A DNA stretch of 7,306 nucleotides from Bacteroidota bacterium (lineage in GTDB: Bacteria; Bacteroidota; Bacteroidia; B-17B0; B-17BO): assembly GCA_025356715.1 (NCBI GenBank), contig JANXRU010000279.1, positions 1 through 7,306 on the forward strand. The letters are read 5' to 3'. Both the position numbers and the translations under genes were made by a program. The notes under the pieces were generated by a model. The model searched no databases and was not told the origin of the DNA. It was given only the letters and a program-made list of their open reading frames with translations. This document shows positions 1 through 7,298 of this stretch, piece after piece (the stretch's first letter is position 1; the number at the start of each line of letters is the position of its first letter).

Positions 1-2643
1 ATCTCTCACTCTGTTTCAATTACCAAAATAGGAACTTTGCATTTAGGTTATAATGCCTTTACCGAAATCCCAAAAGAATTAATTGCAGCAAAGAACTTAC
101 ATTATTTAAGTATGAATTTTGCAAAAAATTTAAACCTCGAAGCAAGTTTAAACACCATTAAACAATTGTCAATAGAGTCTTTATCGCTTAATAATTCTAA
201 TCTAATGTATTTACCTTTAGAGTTTAGTGAAAGTAAAACTTTACGAAATCTTTATTTAAAAAATAATTTCATTAAATCAATTCCAGAATATGTTTTTATT
301 CATGGAGATTTTTCATCCATAGATTTAGATGGCAATCAAATTTCAGAATTACCAAAAGAAATTAAAAATCAACAAAACTTAACTTTCCTTGATTTAAGTC
401 AAAACACATGTGTCAACAACGTATCTACTTATCAAAATTTAAATTCCCTGCCAAATCTAAATGAACTAAATATAAGAGGCGCTAAAACCATACCGCCTTC
501 ATTATGGAATTTGCATAAGTTGCAAAAATTAGATATCAGTGAAGGTGTTTTTACATCGATTATAACTAATACAACTAATGTAAAACATTCCATCCAAATT
601 TTTAAAGCTCAGGATTGCAATTTACTTGACTTTAAAACATTACAACCAATTTTAGTATCTAATAGTTTGAAAGAGATCTCTATTGGAGGCACCAGTTTTA
701 CTGGTTTTGAAAATGCTTCCTTATCAACAAACGTAATATATTTAAATCTAAGTGGGGATAACTTAGCGCATTTTACACTATTAAATACACTTCCTAATTT
801 AGAAGATTTGGTTTTAAATTTTAAAACAATTTCTTGCGAAGCAGAGTTATTAAAATCGTTATCCAGTTGTGCAAATTTAACTTCATTAAACTTAAGTCAA
901 TGTCAAATTAGTAGATTGCCATTACAAATTACACACTTAAAAAAACTACAAACCCTTAATCTTTCGAATAATAAATTACAATCAATAATTGAATTATTTC
1001 AATTAAAGCAATTACAAACATTGGATGTAAGTATGTGCGAATTAACTAAAGATCAAATTGAAAAACTTAAAAAAGAATTACCTAAAACAGAAATTATTTG
1101 TAATCAATCTTATGGAAAAATTACTTTAGCTAATTCAGCTCCCAAAACAGAATCTTTTTTAGTATCACCAATAAATCCTCAAGAAATTGTTACACAAAAC
1201 GGCACAAAAATTTTTATTCCAAAAAATAGTTTGGTATATACAAATGGGAAACCTGTAAAAGAAATTGTGACAATTAATTTCACACCTATGTATAATTTAG
1301 CGGAAATTGTGACTTCAGGTATTAATATGAATTATGAAGAAAATGGCACATCAGCGCCTTTTTCATCAGCAGGAATGTTTAATTTAAGTGCAAATGTAGC
1401 GGGCGCTCCAGTTGAATTAAAAACAGGTAACGAAATTAAAGTTGACTTTAAAAGTAATGACTCCTCACAATCCTATAATTATTATCAATATGATAGCATT
1501 AAAAGAACATGGAAAACTATTGGTAATGATAGTATTAAAAAAATAAGAGTAACGAAAGATAAAGACACTATTAACGTAATTAAAAATTTAATCGTAAATA
1601 ATAGAAACACTATTACCCCTCAACCTCAGATATTCTATAAAAATCATCCTATACATATCCATTGGCATATAAATAAAAACAAAGTATATGATGGAATCTT
1701 TCAAATTACCTCAAGAATAGATAAATGGAAATATGTTAAAGATACAGCTAATAGAGATAATTATTTTTATGAGCTCGAAGGATTTAAAAAAATAACATGG
1801 AAATTAGTTTCCTCGAATGCTAAAAAAAGCATCAAAACTTTTTCGTTTGATAATAAATTAATGACCTATGAGCCCGAATATAGAAGGTGGAGATTTTTAA
1901 AGCCTCGATATATTTCAAGTGAAATACGTAAAGATAAATATATAGAGTTTGATATCATTGCAGATAAAGAAACAGATGATTTTATTTTTAAATTTTATGA
2001 TGTAATGGATACCGTAGAATTTCATGCCTACCCAATGATTTCAAACAGGAATACTGATAGAACGCAAAAAGCCATTAAAAAAATGTATTTCAATTACGAG
2101 GCAAAATCCAACGAAAGAAAAATAATAACAAAATATCGAAAACAAAAATTTGAAAATGCCTACAAAAACTTTAAATCAGGTAATGCGAATTCGCGAAATG
2201 ATATTTTTTCTTATCAAGAAAAAAATATAGAAGAACTATTAGAAGAAAGGGTAAATACAAATTTATATGATATTACACGAGTATTAATACTTAGAGGATT
2301 TGGCACCTACAATTGTGATAGGCCAATACCTTATGAAAACCCCATTGTATTTAACGGGCATTTCGTAAATGAAAAGGGGAAACAAATTAGTAGTAAAAGT
2401 ATTCAATTAGTTGATGCTCGTCTAAATATATCCCAAACATTTTATAACAATTCTGAGCTTAAAGCATCTAAAAATTCTATTATTACTGTTATTTTAACGG
2501 CAAATAGTGGCGGGGTATATGTTGGTAAAATAAGCACATTTGATGCTAAAAAAAATGAAGGTAGATTAACTGTTCAACTAAGTGCTTTGCCTCCTAAAGC
2601 TACTATCAATGATTTAAATGACTTTATCAATTTAATTTATTAG
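1..2643 (+). CDS. Leucine-rich-repeat protein with ZU5-like module (5' partial)
   Basis: The frame is open from base 1, so the true start lies upstream; the TTG at 37 is only the first start-like codon and falls inside an LRR unit. About 15 leucine-rich repeats fill roughly 1-1105, many of the LxxLxLxxNxLxxLP type, and end in a cap-like unit (KKELPKTEIICN). From about 1160 to 1560 follows a beta-rich module with NGTKIFIPKNSL, then a stretch of conserved feel (AEIVTSGINMNYEENG, FSSAGMFNL). This resembles the ZU5-like domains of Bacteroidota surface proteins. Positions 1640-2270 are basic and unrecognised. At 2296-2325 is GFGTYNCDRP, a motif I recall from C-terminal parts of similar proteins, followed by a beta-rich tail ending in TAG. 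No membrane segment or type IX sorting domain is visible. LRRs normally bind proteins, so adhesion or envelope scaffolding is plausible but inferred. A CAP-like gene follows after two bases, probably in the same operon. Confidence 0.85.
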   Translation: MSHSVSITKIGTLHLGYNAFTEIPKELIAAKNLHYLSMNFAKNLNLEASLNTIKQLSIESLSLNNSNLMYLPLEFSESKTLRNLYLKNNFIKSIPEYVFIHGDFSSIDLDGNQISELPKEIKNQQNLTFLDLSQNTCVNNVSTYQNLNSLPNLNELNIRGAKTIPPSLWNLHKLQKLDISEGVFTSIITNTTNVKHSIQIFKAQDCNLLDFKTLQPILVSNSLKEISIGGTSFTGFENASLSTNVIYLNLSGDNLAHFTLLNTLPNLEDLVLNFKTISCEAELLKSLSSCANLTSLNLSQCQISRLPLQITHLKKLQTLNLSNNKLQSIIELFQLKQLQTLDVSMCELTKDQIEKLKKELPKTEIICNQSYGKITLANSAPKTESFLVSPINPQEIVTQNGTKIFIPKNSLVYTNGKPVKEIVTINFTPMYNLAEIVTSGINMNYEENGTSAPFSSAGMFNLSANVAGAPVELKTGNEIKVDFKSNDSSQSYNYYQYDSIKRTWKTIGNDSIKKIRVTKDKDTINVIKNLIVNNRNTITPQPQIFYKNHPIHIHWHINKNKVYDGIFQITSRIDKWKYVKDTANRDNYFYELEGFKKITWKLVSSNAKKSIKTFSFDNKLMTYEPEYRRWRFLKPRYISSEIRKDKYIEFDIIADKETDDFIFKFYDVMDTVEFHAYPMISNRNTDRTQKAIKKMYFNYEAKSNERKIITKYRKQKFENAYKNFKSGNANSRNDIFSYQEKNIEELLEERVNTNLYDITRVLILRGFGTYNCDRPIPYENPIVFNGHFVNEKGKQISSKSIQLVDARLNISQTFYNNSELKASKNSIITVILTANSGGVYVGKISTFDAKKNEGRLTVQLSALPPKATINDLNDFINLIY

Positions 2644-2645
2644 TT

Positions 2646-3299
2646 TTGAAAATTGGTATCATCATACTTATCTTCATCTTTTCAACCTCATTACATGCCC
2701 AGGATTTTGATCCTATCAAACCTGACTATGATCTATTAAAACAGATAATTGTAGGTAAATTTAATCAAAAACGAGAGCGAAAAGAACGTAAACAATTGCA
2801 AAATAATGAAGCATTACAATTAACGGCAGATAGTTATGTAAATGTATTTTCAGAAAATCGGTTGGAAAAAAATACAAAAAATAAATTACGAATTGGTAAA
2901 AAAATAAAGAAAAATTGCAAACTCAATGGTTACAAAAACGCCTTTATTGATTATCATATTGCTTCTATTAATTGCATAGATTTTTCAGGAACAAATTTTT
3001 ATTTTGATAAAGAAGATACAGAAACAAGTACACATTTATTTATTGGAAAGAAACCTTCCAAAAAAGAAAAAGAAGATTCTAAATACACTCCAGTTAAAAT
3101 AAAATTATACACCTACAACCAATTAGCTGATTTAATTATTAGACAATTTATAACAGACGAAGGTTCATTTAAAATATTAAATAATGGATTTGACAAGTTT
3201 GGATTTAGTTTAGCAGTGGAACATCATAGCATCTTGAAAAAGAAAATGCCTAAAATTAAAGTTATTGTCATTTTAGGAGGCAACAGAATTACATGGTAA
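2646..3299 (+). CDS. Exported CAP/SCP-like protein, divergent
   Basis: This 217-residue protein starts at TTG, two bases after the LRR gene stop. The TTG is chosen because a classic signal peptide follows at once (MKIGIIILIFIFSTSLHA, cleavage probably after A18) and the next in-frame ATG is codon 201. The mature part begins with a helix containing NQKRERKERKQLQNNEALQLTA (split here: NQKR at 40-43, NNEALQLTA at 53-61). This resembles the first helix of CAP domains, where N-x-x-R is followed by L-x-x-N-x-x-L-x-x-A. The C-terminal half (residues 157-190: a helix, then ILNNGFDKFGFSLAVE) has the order of the CAP section that reads 'H-x-x-I-x-N-x-x-x-x-x-G-x-G'. The conserved His and Glu pockets of canonical CAP proteins are not evident. 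C91 and C110 could form a disulfide. The protein is very Lys-rich. The location is probably periplasmic or secreted. The CAP call is a resemblance judged by eye; the role is unknown, perhaps in partnership with the LRR protein. Confidence 0.7.
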   Translation: MKIGIIILIFIFSTSLHAQDFDPIKPDYDLLKQIIVGKFNQKRERKERKQLQNNEALQLTADSYVNVFSENRLEKNTKNKLRIGKKIKKNCKLNGYKNAFIDYHIASINCIDFSGTNFYFDKEDTETSTHLFIGKKPSKKEKEDSKYTPVKIKLYTYNQLADLIIRQFITDEGSFKILNNGFDKFGFSLAVEHHSILKKKMPKIKVIVILGGNRITW

Positions 3300-3371
3300 A
3301 ATCTATCAAATGGTGCCCTAATTTATAAATTTTGTTATTATTGTTAAGAAAATTATTTGTAGGTTTAAGTT

Positions 3372-4868
3372 ATGATTAGCATTCAAAAACAAATCTTGTT
3401 ACTTTCAGATTTTCATTACAATGAATTTTCAGAGTATCTTCAAAATACCAAAGCTGATTTATCCTATCGATTAATTACATCGATTCGTAAACAAAAAGTT
3501 CAACCCGAATCCGATGAATTATGCCAATTGATTTATGGAGATTCTAATGAAAAAACCAGAAAAAAATTTTTGCAACTTACTCACTATACATTTAAACTTA
3601 GTTCTTTTTTAAGTAGAAATTATCCAAATTATTTAAAGCATAACTTGTCTCTTATTGAAGAATTATTGAGTAAAGGGAACCGATTTAGAGCAAATGCAAT
3701 TGCAGAATGGGTAATTGATATAGGCTCTAAAATTGAAGATTTTACAACGTTAGTGGAGGTAAATAAATTTTTGGCTCAGCAAGCATTTGTATCAGAATCA
3801 AAAGATGTAATTAAGTATCATAAAAATATAGATGAGTATTTAATTTTAGAACAAACAAAAAATACCATCTATTCGTATTTGCGGGAACAATTATTTTTTA
3901 AAGGGAAAGAGAATATTTCAAAATCTCATTCACATAAAAAACTAACGTTCTTTGATTCTTATGTTAATCATCCATCTCATTCTATTAGCATTTTAGCGCG
4001 TTTTGGGAAGTTTTACGAGTTAAGTTTTTTAAATCATCCTGATTTTTTTAAACCAGAAACACTTGTGGATTTAGATGCCTTGGAACGTGATTTTTTAAAT
4101 AATGCATTTGTATGCTTCCATTATTTAGATGATATATATTTTAAAATTTTAGCGCAACGCCTTCAACATATTCTTACTACTGTTAATACAGAGGCCATGT
4201 TATTGGAAATAAAAAAAATGAATGGAGTAAGTTCATTTTTGAAATACTGGAAAAGTTATATGAATGTACCTGAATTATTTTCAATAGCAGTTCAAACTAG
4301 CCATTATTTAAGCTATTATGGATATGTTTTTAAAAACGACTACCAAGAAGTACTTCCAAAAGAAATTAAGGAAAACATTCTTTTTCTGAGGAATAAGTTA
4401 GAAAGTGAATTGGTTAAGCCCATTTGGGAAGACGGCCATTTAATTAAACTAATTAACTTAAAATGTTTTTATGCTGCTTTATTATTAACGGGAGACGAGA
4501 AGGATAAACTTAAGTCAATAAAAATATTGGAAGATACATTGGTATCGTATCAGCAAATTCCTTTTCAAAAATTTTTGGATGGTATTTTTGTAACATTAAT
4601 AATGGGCTATTTTAGCTTAAAAGAATACGAAAAAATCACCTCCACTTATAAACGCTATAAAAAAACAACAGCTGATCAATTGGTAGTAAAAGAAAATGAT
4701 TTAACTATTGATTCTTACTATTTCGTTTCTCAATACTTATTAAGCAATAGAAAGCAATACCTTGAAAAATTGCAATTAACATATCAAGATCAACAAGCAA
4801 ATAGTAATGTGAAAAAGTTAATAGAAGAATTAACTACTTATTTCTTAATACCCTTTAACAAACAATAA
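3372..4868 (+). CDS. Helical protein of unknown function, coupled to hemW
   Basis: I do not recognise a named family. The start is well supported: an in-frame TAA at 3366-3368 lies one codon before the ATG, so nothing longer is possible on this frame. The product has 498 residues, no signal peptide and no membrane segment, so it is probably cytoplasmic. It looks almost wholly alpha-helical, with amphipathic helices rich in Leu, Lys, Tyr and Phe. The N-terminal third carries the most patterned stretches: ESDELCQLIYGD (46-57), LSSFLSRNYPNYL (76-88) and a helix around EWVIDIGSKIEDF (112-124). The general layout recalls large helical-repeat (TPR-like) proteins widespread in Bacteroidota, but I see no clean TPR consensus. 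The stop overlaps the hemW start by one base. A 72-base gap separates it from the gene upstream, so it may start its own transcript, although I find no convincing promoter there. Confidence 0.8.
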   Translation: MISIQKQILLLSDFHYNEFSEYLQNTKADLSYRLITSIRKQKVQPESDELCQLIYGDSNEKTRKKFLQLTHYTFKLSSFLSRNYPNYLKHNLSLIEELLSKGNRFRANAIAEWVIDIGSKIEDFTTLVEVNKFLAQQAFVSESKDVIKYHKNIDEYLILEQTKNTIYSYLREQLFFKGKENISKSHSHKKLTFFDSYVNHPSHSISILARFGKFYELSFLNHPDFFKPETLVDLDALERDFLNNAFVCFHYLDDIYFKILAQRLQHILTTVNTEAMLLEIKKMNGVSSFLKYWKSYMNVPELFSIAVQTSHYLSYYGYVFKNDYQEVLPKEIKENILFLRNKLESELVKPIWEDGHLIKLINLKCFYAALLLTGDEKDKLKSIKILEDTLVSYQQIPFQKFLDGIFVTLIMGYFSLKEYEKITSTYKRYKKTTADQLVVKENDLTIDSYYFVSQYLLSNRKQYLEKLQLTYQDQQANSNVKKLIEELTTYFLIPFNKQ

Positions 4869-4870
4869 TG
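4866..4870 (+). promoter_or_regulatory. TAATG stop-start overlap (translational coupling)
   Basis: The TAA of the helical protein gene and the ATG of hemW share one A. No Shine-Dalgarno-like sequence precedes this ATG (upstream bases are AACAAACA). Re-initiation by ribosomes ending the upstream gene is therefore the simplest way hemW is translated, which is an inference from the layout. Confidence 0.6.
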
Positions 4871-5995
4871 AGTGGTATTTACATTCATATTCCTTTTTGT
4901 AAGCAGGCTTGTAATTATTGTGATTTCCATTTTTCAACATCACTCAATACTAAGGCTAAATTAGTAACATCAATTTTGAACGAAATAGATATTCGTAAAA
5001 ATTATTTGCCGAACACTTCTATTGAAACCATCTATTTCGGTGGAGGTACTCCTAGTTTACTGTCAGAAAAAGAAATGCATCTTATTTTAGATAAGTTACA
5101 TAAAACATATAAAGTATCTAATACGGCTGAAATAACTGTGGAATGTAATCCAGATGATTTGTCTCAAGAAAAATTGAAAGTTTTAAAATCACTCGGGATT
5201 AATCGGTTAAGTATTGGTTTACAAAGTTTTGATGAGAAAGAGTTACAGTGGATGAATAGAGCGCATACAGCTTCTGAAAGTGAAGCAAGTGTAAAAAGAG
5301 CACAGGATAAAGGGTTTGAAAACATTACCATTGATTTAATTTATGGTTCTAAATTTTCTAATCTTAGTAATTGGAAAGCCACTTTAAATAAGGCAATTGA
5401 TTTGGATGTGAAGCATATTTCAAGTTACAATTTGACTATTGAGGAAAAGACGAAATTCGGTCATGATGTAAATAAAAAGAAAGAGCTTATAATAGATGAT
5501 GAAAAAAGTGCTGAGTTGTTTTTAGAAATGATTGAACGTTTGGAAAAGAATAAATTTGTTCAGTATGAAATTTCAAATTTTGGAAAGGAACACTTTTTTA
5601 GTAAGCATAACTCTAACTATTGGAAAGGAGCTTATTATTTGGGATTGGGCCCTTCCGCTCATTCGTTCGATGGTCTGTCAAGGCAATGGAATGTTCCAAA
5701 TAATAATGTGTACATAAATAAAGTAACTTCAAATGACCTAACGTTTTTTGAAAAAGAAGTTTTAACAGAAGCAAATAAATTTAATGAATATGTTTTAACT
5801 TCTTTACGAACTATATGGGGCATAGATTTAAATTATCTACAGGAAAATTTCAACGAATGCTTTGTAAAGCAATTTAAATTAAAAGCCGAATCTTTTATAA
5901 AAAACGATTCTATTGTGATTAGCAATAATTCATACACCTTAACCAATAAAGGGAAATTAGTAGCTGATAAAATAGCAAGTGATTTATTTGTATAA
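4868..5995 (+). CDS. hemW: Radical SAM heme chaperone HemW
   Basis: HemW binds heme and is thought to pass it to respiratory enzymes; it was long annotated as an oxygen-independent coproporphyrinogen III oxidase-like protein. The 375 residues match the usual family length. In order: YIHIPFCKQACNYCDF (5-20) with the [4Fe-4S] ligands C11, C15 and C18; GGGTPS (58-63), which contacts SAM; VECNPDDL (91-98); INRLSIGLQSFD (111-122); TIDLIYG (154-160); HISSYNLTIEEKT (183-195); HNSNYW (247-252); GLGPSAHSF (259-267). The C-terminal part (about 290-375) fits the HemN C-terminal winged-helix type. Two points separate it from true HemN: the cluster motif is followed by Phe instead of a fourth Cys, and the HNxxYW motif, whose His binds heme in characterised HemW, is present. 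An oddity is SKFSN after DLIYG, where relatives often have a Pro-containing loop. It is a cytoplasmic protein, and the gene is probably co-expressed with the helical protein gene upstream. Confidence 0.95.
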   Translation: MSGIYIHIPFCKQACNYCDFHFSTSLNTKAKLVTSILNEIDIRKNYLPNTSIETIYFGGGTPSLLSEKEMHLILDKLHKTYKVSNTAEITVECNPDDLSQEKLKVLKSLGINRLSIGLQSFDEKELQWMNRAHTASESEASVKRAQDKGFENITIDLIYGSKFSNLSNWKATLNKAIDLDVKHISSYNLTIEEKTKFGHDVNKKKELIIDDEKSAELFLEMIERLEKNKFVQYEISNFGKEHFFSKHNSNYWKGAYYLGLGPSAHSFDGLSRQWNVPNNNVYINKVTSNDLTFFEKEVLTEANKFNEYVLTSLRTIWGIDLNYLQENFNECFVKQFKLKAESFIKNDSIVISNNSYTLTNKGKLVADKIASDLFV

Positions 5996-6001
5996 ATACA
6001 A

Positions 6002-6511
6002 TTACTTCAACGTATCTTTGCCCACCATTAAAACGAAATTGTTTTTTTTAGCAAATATTTTTTGAGTTGTTAATTGTTTTAATTGAGCAGCTGCTACTTT
6101 CTCGTCAATAGCTGTAGCAATATCAAAAACCTCTTTCTGTTCTTTTGTTGTATAAAGCGAATCAGGTAAATGATACATATCACTAATTTGTTTGAACTCG
6201 TTTTCGCCAACCGATTTAAAAACTTCCATTAGCATACTAGTACTATGTTTTAACGATGTATCATTTACCGGTGAGATTTTATTAAGTGCGCTTATAGAGC
6301 TTCCTACTAAATGATTATAATTTGCTAAAGCTATGTCAATACTATCTGGATTATAGGTGGATAAAACGCTATTTAATTTATCAAATTCTTTAACAACGTC
6401 GTCACTTAGTGCAATAATTTCGTCATTGTGTTTGATGGCAATTTTTTGGTTAATTCGATCGCAGTTGTTAAGAGAAAATAGGATTAGTAAAGAAAGGAAG
6501 ATTTTTTTCAT
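6002..6511 (-). CDS. Small putative lipoprotein, helical
   Basis: The 169-residue product begins MKKIFLSLLILFSLNNCDR: a lysine pair, a hydrophobic core and a Cys at 17, a lipoprotein-type signal. The box LNNC is imperfect, because position -1 is usually Gly, Ala or Ser, so lipidation is likely but not certain. No Asp/Glu-rich surface-export signal follows the Cys, which fits retention in the periplasm, though such signals vary. The mature part looks like a helical bundle, with a conserved-looking start (AIKHNDEIIALSDDVVKEFD, 24-43) and a closing helix near AAAQLKQLTTQKIFAKKNNF. It vaguely recalls Bacteroidota and Leptospira surface proteins grouped under the name LIC11966, from memory and with low certainty. 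Its stop is six bases from that of hemW on the opposite strand. It follows a BI-1 family gene but lies beyond that gene's terminator, so it is probably transcribed separately. Function unknown. Confidence 0.8.
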   Translation of the reverse strand: MKKIFLSLLILFSLNNCDRINQKIAIKHNDEIIALSDDVVKEFDKLNSVLSTYNPDSIDIALANYNHLVGSSISALNKISPVNDTSLKHSTSMLMEVFKSVGENEFKQISDMYHLPDSLYTTKEQKEVFDIATAIDEKVAAAQLKQLTTQKIFAKKNNFVLMVGKDTLK

Positions 6512-6514
6512 TCA

Positions 6515-6522
6515 CAAATCTA
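6515..6522 (-). promoter_or_regulatory. Possible -7 promoter element before lipoprotein gene
   Basis: Read on the minus strand, TAGATTTG matches the Bacteroidota -7 consensus TAnnTTTG exactly and ends three bases before the ATG at 6511. Initiation here would fall on or next to the start codon, giving a leaderless or nearly leaderless message. The partner -33 element is weak: the nearest TTG (in TTATTGAC) is only 12 bases upstream and the next is 26 away, against an expected spacing of about 17-23. Chance matches are frequent in DNA this AT-rich. Confidence 0.3.
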
Positions 6523-6538
6523 TTTAATTTTAGTCAAT

Positions 6539-6574
6539 AAAAAAACCACAAATTCTTTTGACAAAAATTTGTGG
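6539..6574 (-). terminator. Intrinsic terminator of the BI-1 family gene
   Basis: On the minus strand, CCACAAATT (6574-6566) and AATTTGTGG (6554-6546) form a perfect 9-base-pair stem around an 11-base loop, followed directly by seven U (6545-6539). The stem begins 22 bases after the stop of the BI-1 family gene. On the plus strand the T-run comes six bases late, so the signal is clearly oriented leftward. It separates the membrane protein gene from the lipoprotein gene. Confidence 0.85.
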
Positions 6575-6596
6575 CTTATGTTTTTTGAAATTTTGA

Positions 6597-7298
6597 TTAT
6601 TTTCTTGAACCAAAAATACGTAGTAAAGATAAAAACAAGTTGATAAAATCTAAGTATAAATCTAAAGCGCCCCAAAGTGCCAGTTTTTTGTAGCTTTCTG
6701 AGCCATCATGATCTTGCAACATTATTTTTATTTTTTGCATATCATAAGCAGTTAAGCCAGTGAATATAATAACAGCAATAACACTAATGATGTAGCCCAT
6801 TTGACTGCTTCCTACAAAATAATTGATAAGTGATGCTACAAAAATGCCCATTACCCCAATCATTAAAATATTACCCATTTTAGTAAGATCTGTTTTTGTA
6901 AAATAGCCTACACCAGCCATAATACCAAACAATGCACAAGTAGATAAAAATACGTTTACAATTGAATCCATCCTATATACAGCAAAAATTACACTCATAC
7001 TCATTCCAAATAAAGCAGAAAACAAAACAAATAAACCTGCTAAACCAATAAATGGTAATTTTCTATAACCCATTGACATACCGAATAAAAGCAATATTGG
7101 AGCAAATGTAAAGATAGTGCCAAGCGTTGTCCTACCAATAATATTACCAACTTCATCAGTTGCTAATACTAAACTTTTTAATTCAGGTACAAATGCAAAA
7201 GAGAAAGATAGGGTAGTAGTTACAATCATTCCAATAAACATCCACCCAAACACTGCAGCTAAGGCATTCTTACGCTCTACGATAGTAGTGCTTCCCAT
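6597..7298 (-). CDS. Bax inhibitor-1/YccA family membrane protein
   Basis: The 233-residue product is almost entirely hydrophobic, with about seven membrane segments (roughly 13-35, 58-77, 83-107, 112-133, 141-163, 168-186 and 206-229) in the inner membrane. Family hallmarks are FGWMFIGM (17-24) in the first segment, TGLTAYDMQKIK (180-191) in the sixth, and ALDLYLDFINLFLSLLRIFG (211-230) in the last. Acidic residues D186 and D213/D217 sit where the pH-sensing Asp pair of the bacterial homologue YetJ is found, so a pH-dependent calcium leak is possible; other bacterial members such as YccA interact with the FtsH protease. Which role applies here cannot be told from sequence. The length is typical. 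The ATG at 7298 is plausible because the N-terminus is short, polar and of normal length, but only eight upstream bases are visible, with no stop among them, so a slightly longer form is not excluded. A strong terminator follows. Confidence 0.93.
   Translation of the reverse strand: MGSTTIVERKNALAAVFGWMFIGMIVTTTLSFSFAFVPELKSLVLATDEVGNIIGRTTLGTIFTFAPILLLFGMSMGYRKLPFIGLAGLFVLFSALFGMSMSVIFAVYRMDSIVNVFLSTCALFGIMAGVGYFTKTDLTKMGNILMIGVMGIFVASLINYFVGSSQMGYIISVIAVIIFTGLTAYDMQKIKIMLQDHDGSESYKKLALWGALDLYLDFINLFLSLLRIFGSRK

Noticed and set aside
37..39. TTG as the start of the LRR protein
   Set aside because: The frame continues open to base 1, and the codon sits within an LRR unit with no signal peptide after it, so the gene begins upstream of the window.
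37..1105. DNA tandem repeat in the LRR region
   Set aside because: The repetition is at protein level only. The nucleotide copies are too diverged to count as a DNA repeat array.
3320..3334. Promoter or operator in the 72-base gap: AATTTATAAATT palindrome followed by TTG
   Set aside because: The palindrome contains no G or C and is expected by chance in such DNA. AAATTTTG misses the TAnnTTTG consensus, and no well-spaced -33 element is present.
5532..5717. 61-codon open frame on the + strand inside hemW
   Set aside because: It lies wholly inside the confidently assigned hemW in another frame, shows no family features, and is a shadow of that gene.
4868..5995. True oxygen-independent coproporphyrinogen III oxidase (HemN)
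   Set aside because: The fourth Cys of the HemN CxxxCxxCxC motif is Phe here, and the HNxxYW motif of HemW is present.
6546..6586. Bidirectional terminator reading on the + strand as well
   Set aside because: On the + strand the T-run (6581-6586) starts six bases after the stem, and no + strand gene ends nearby; only the minus-strand reading is convincing.
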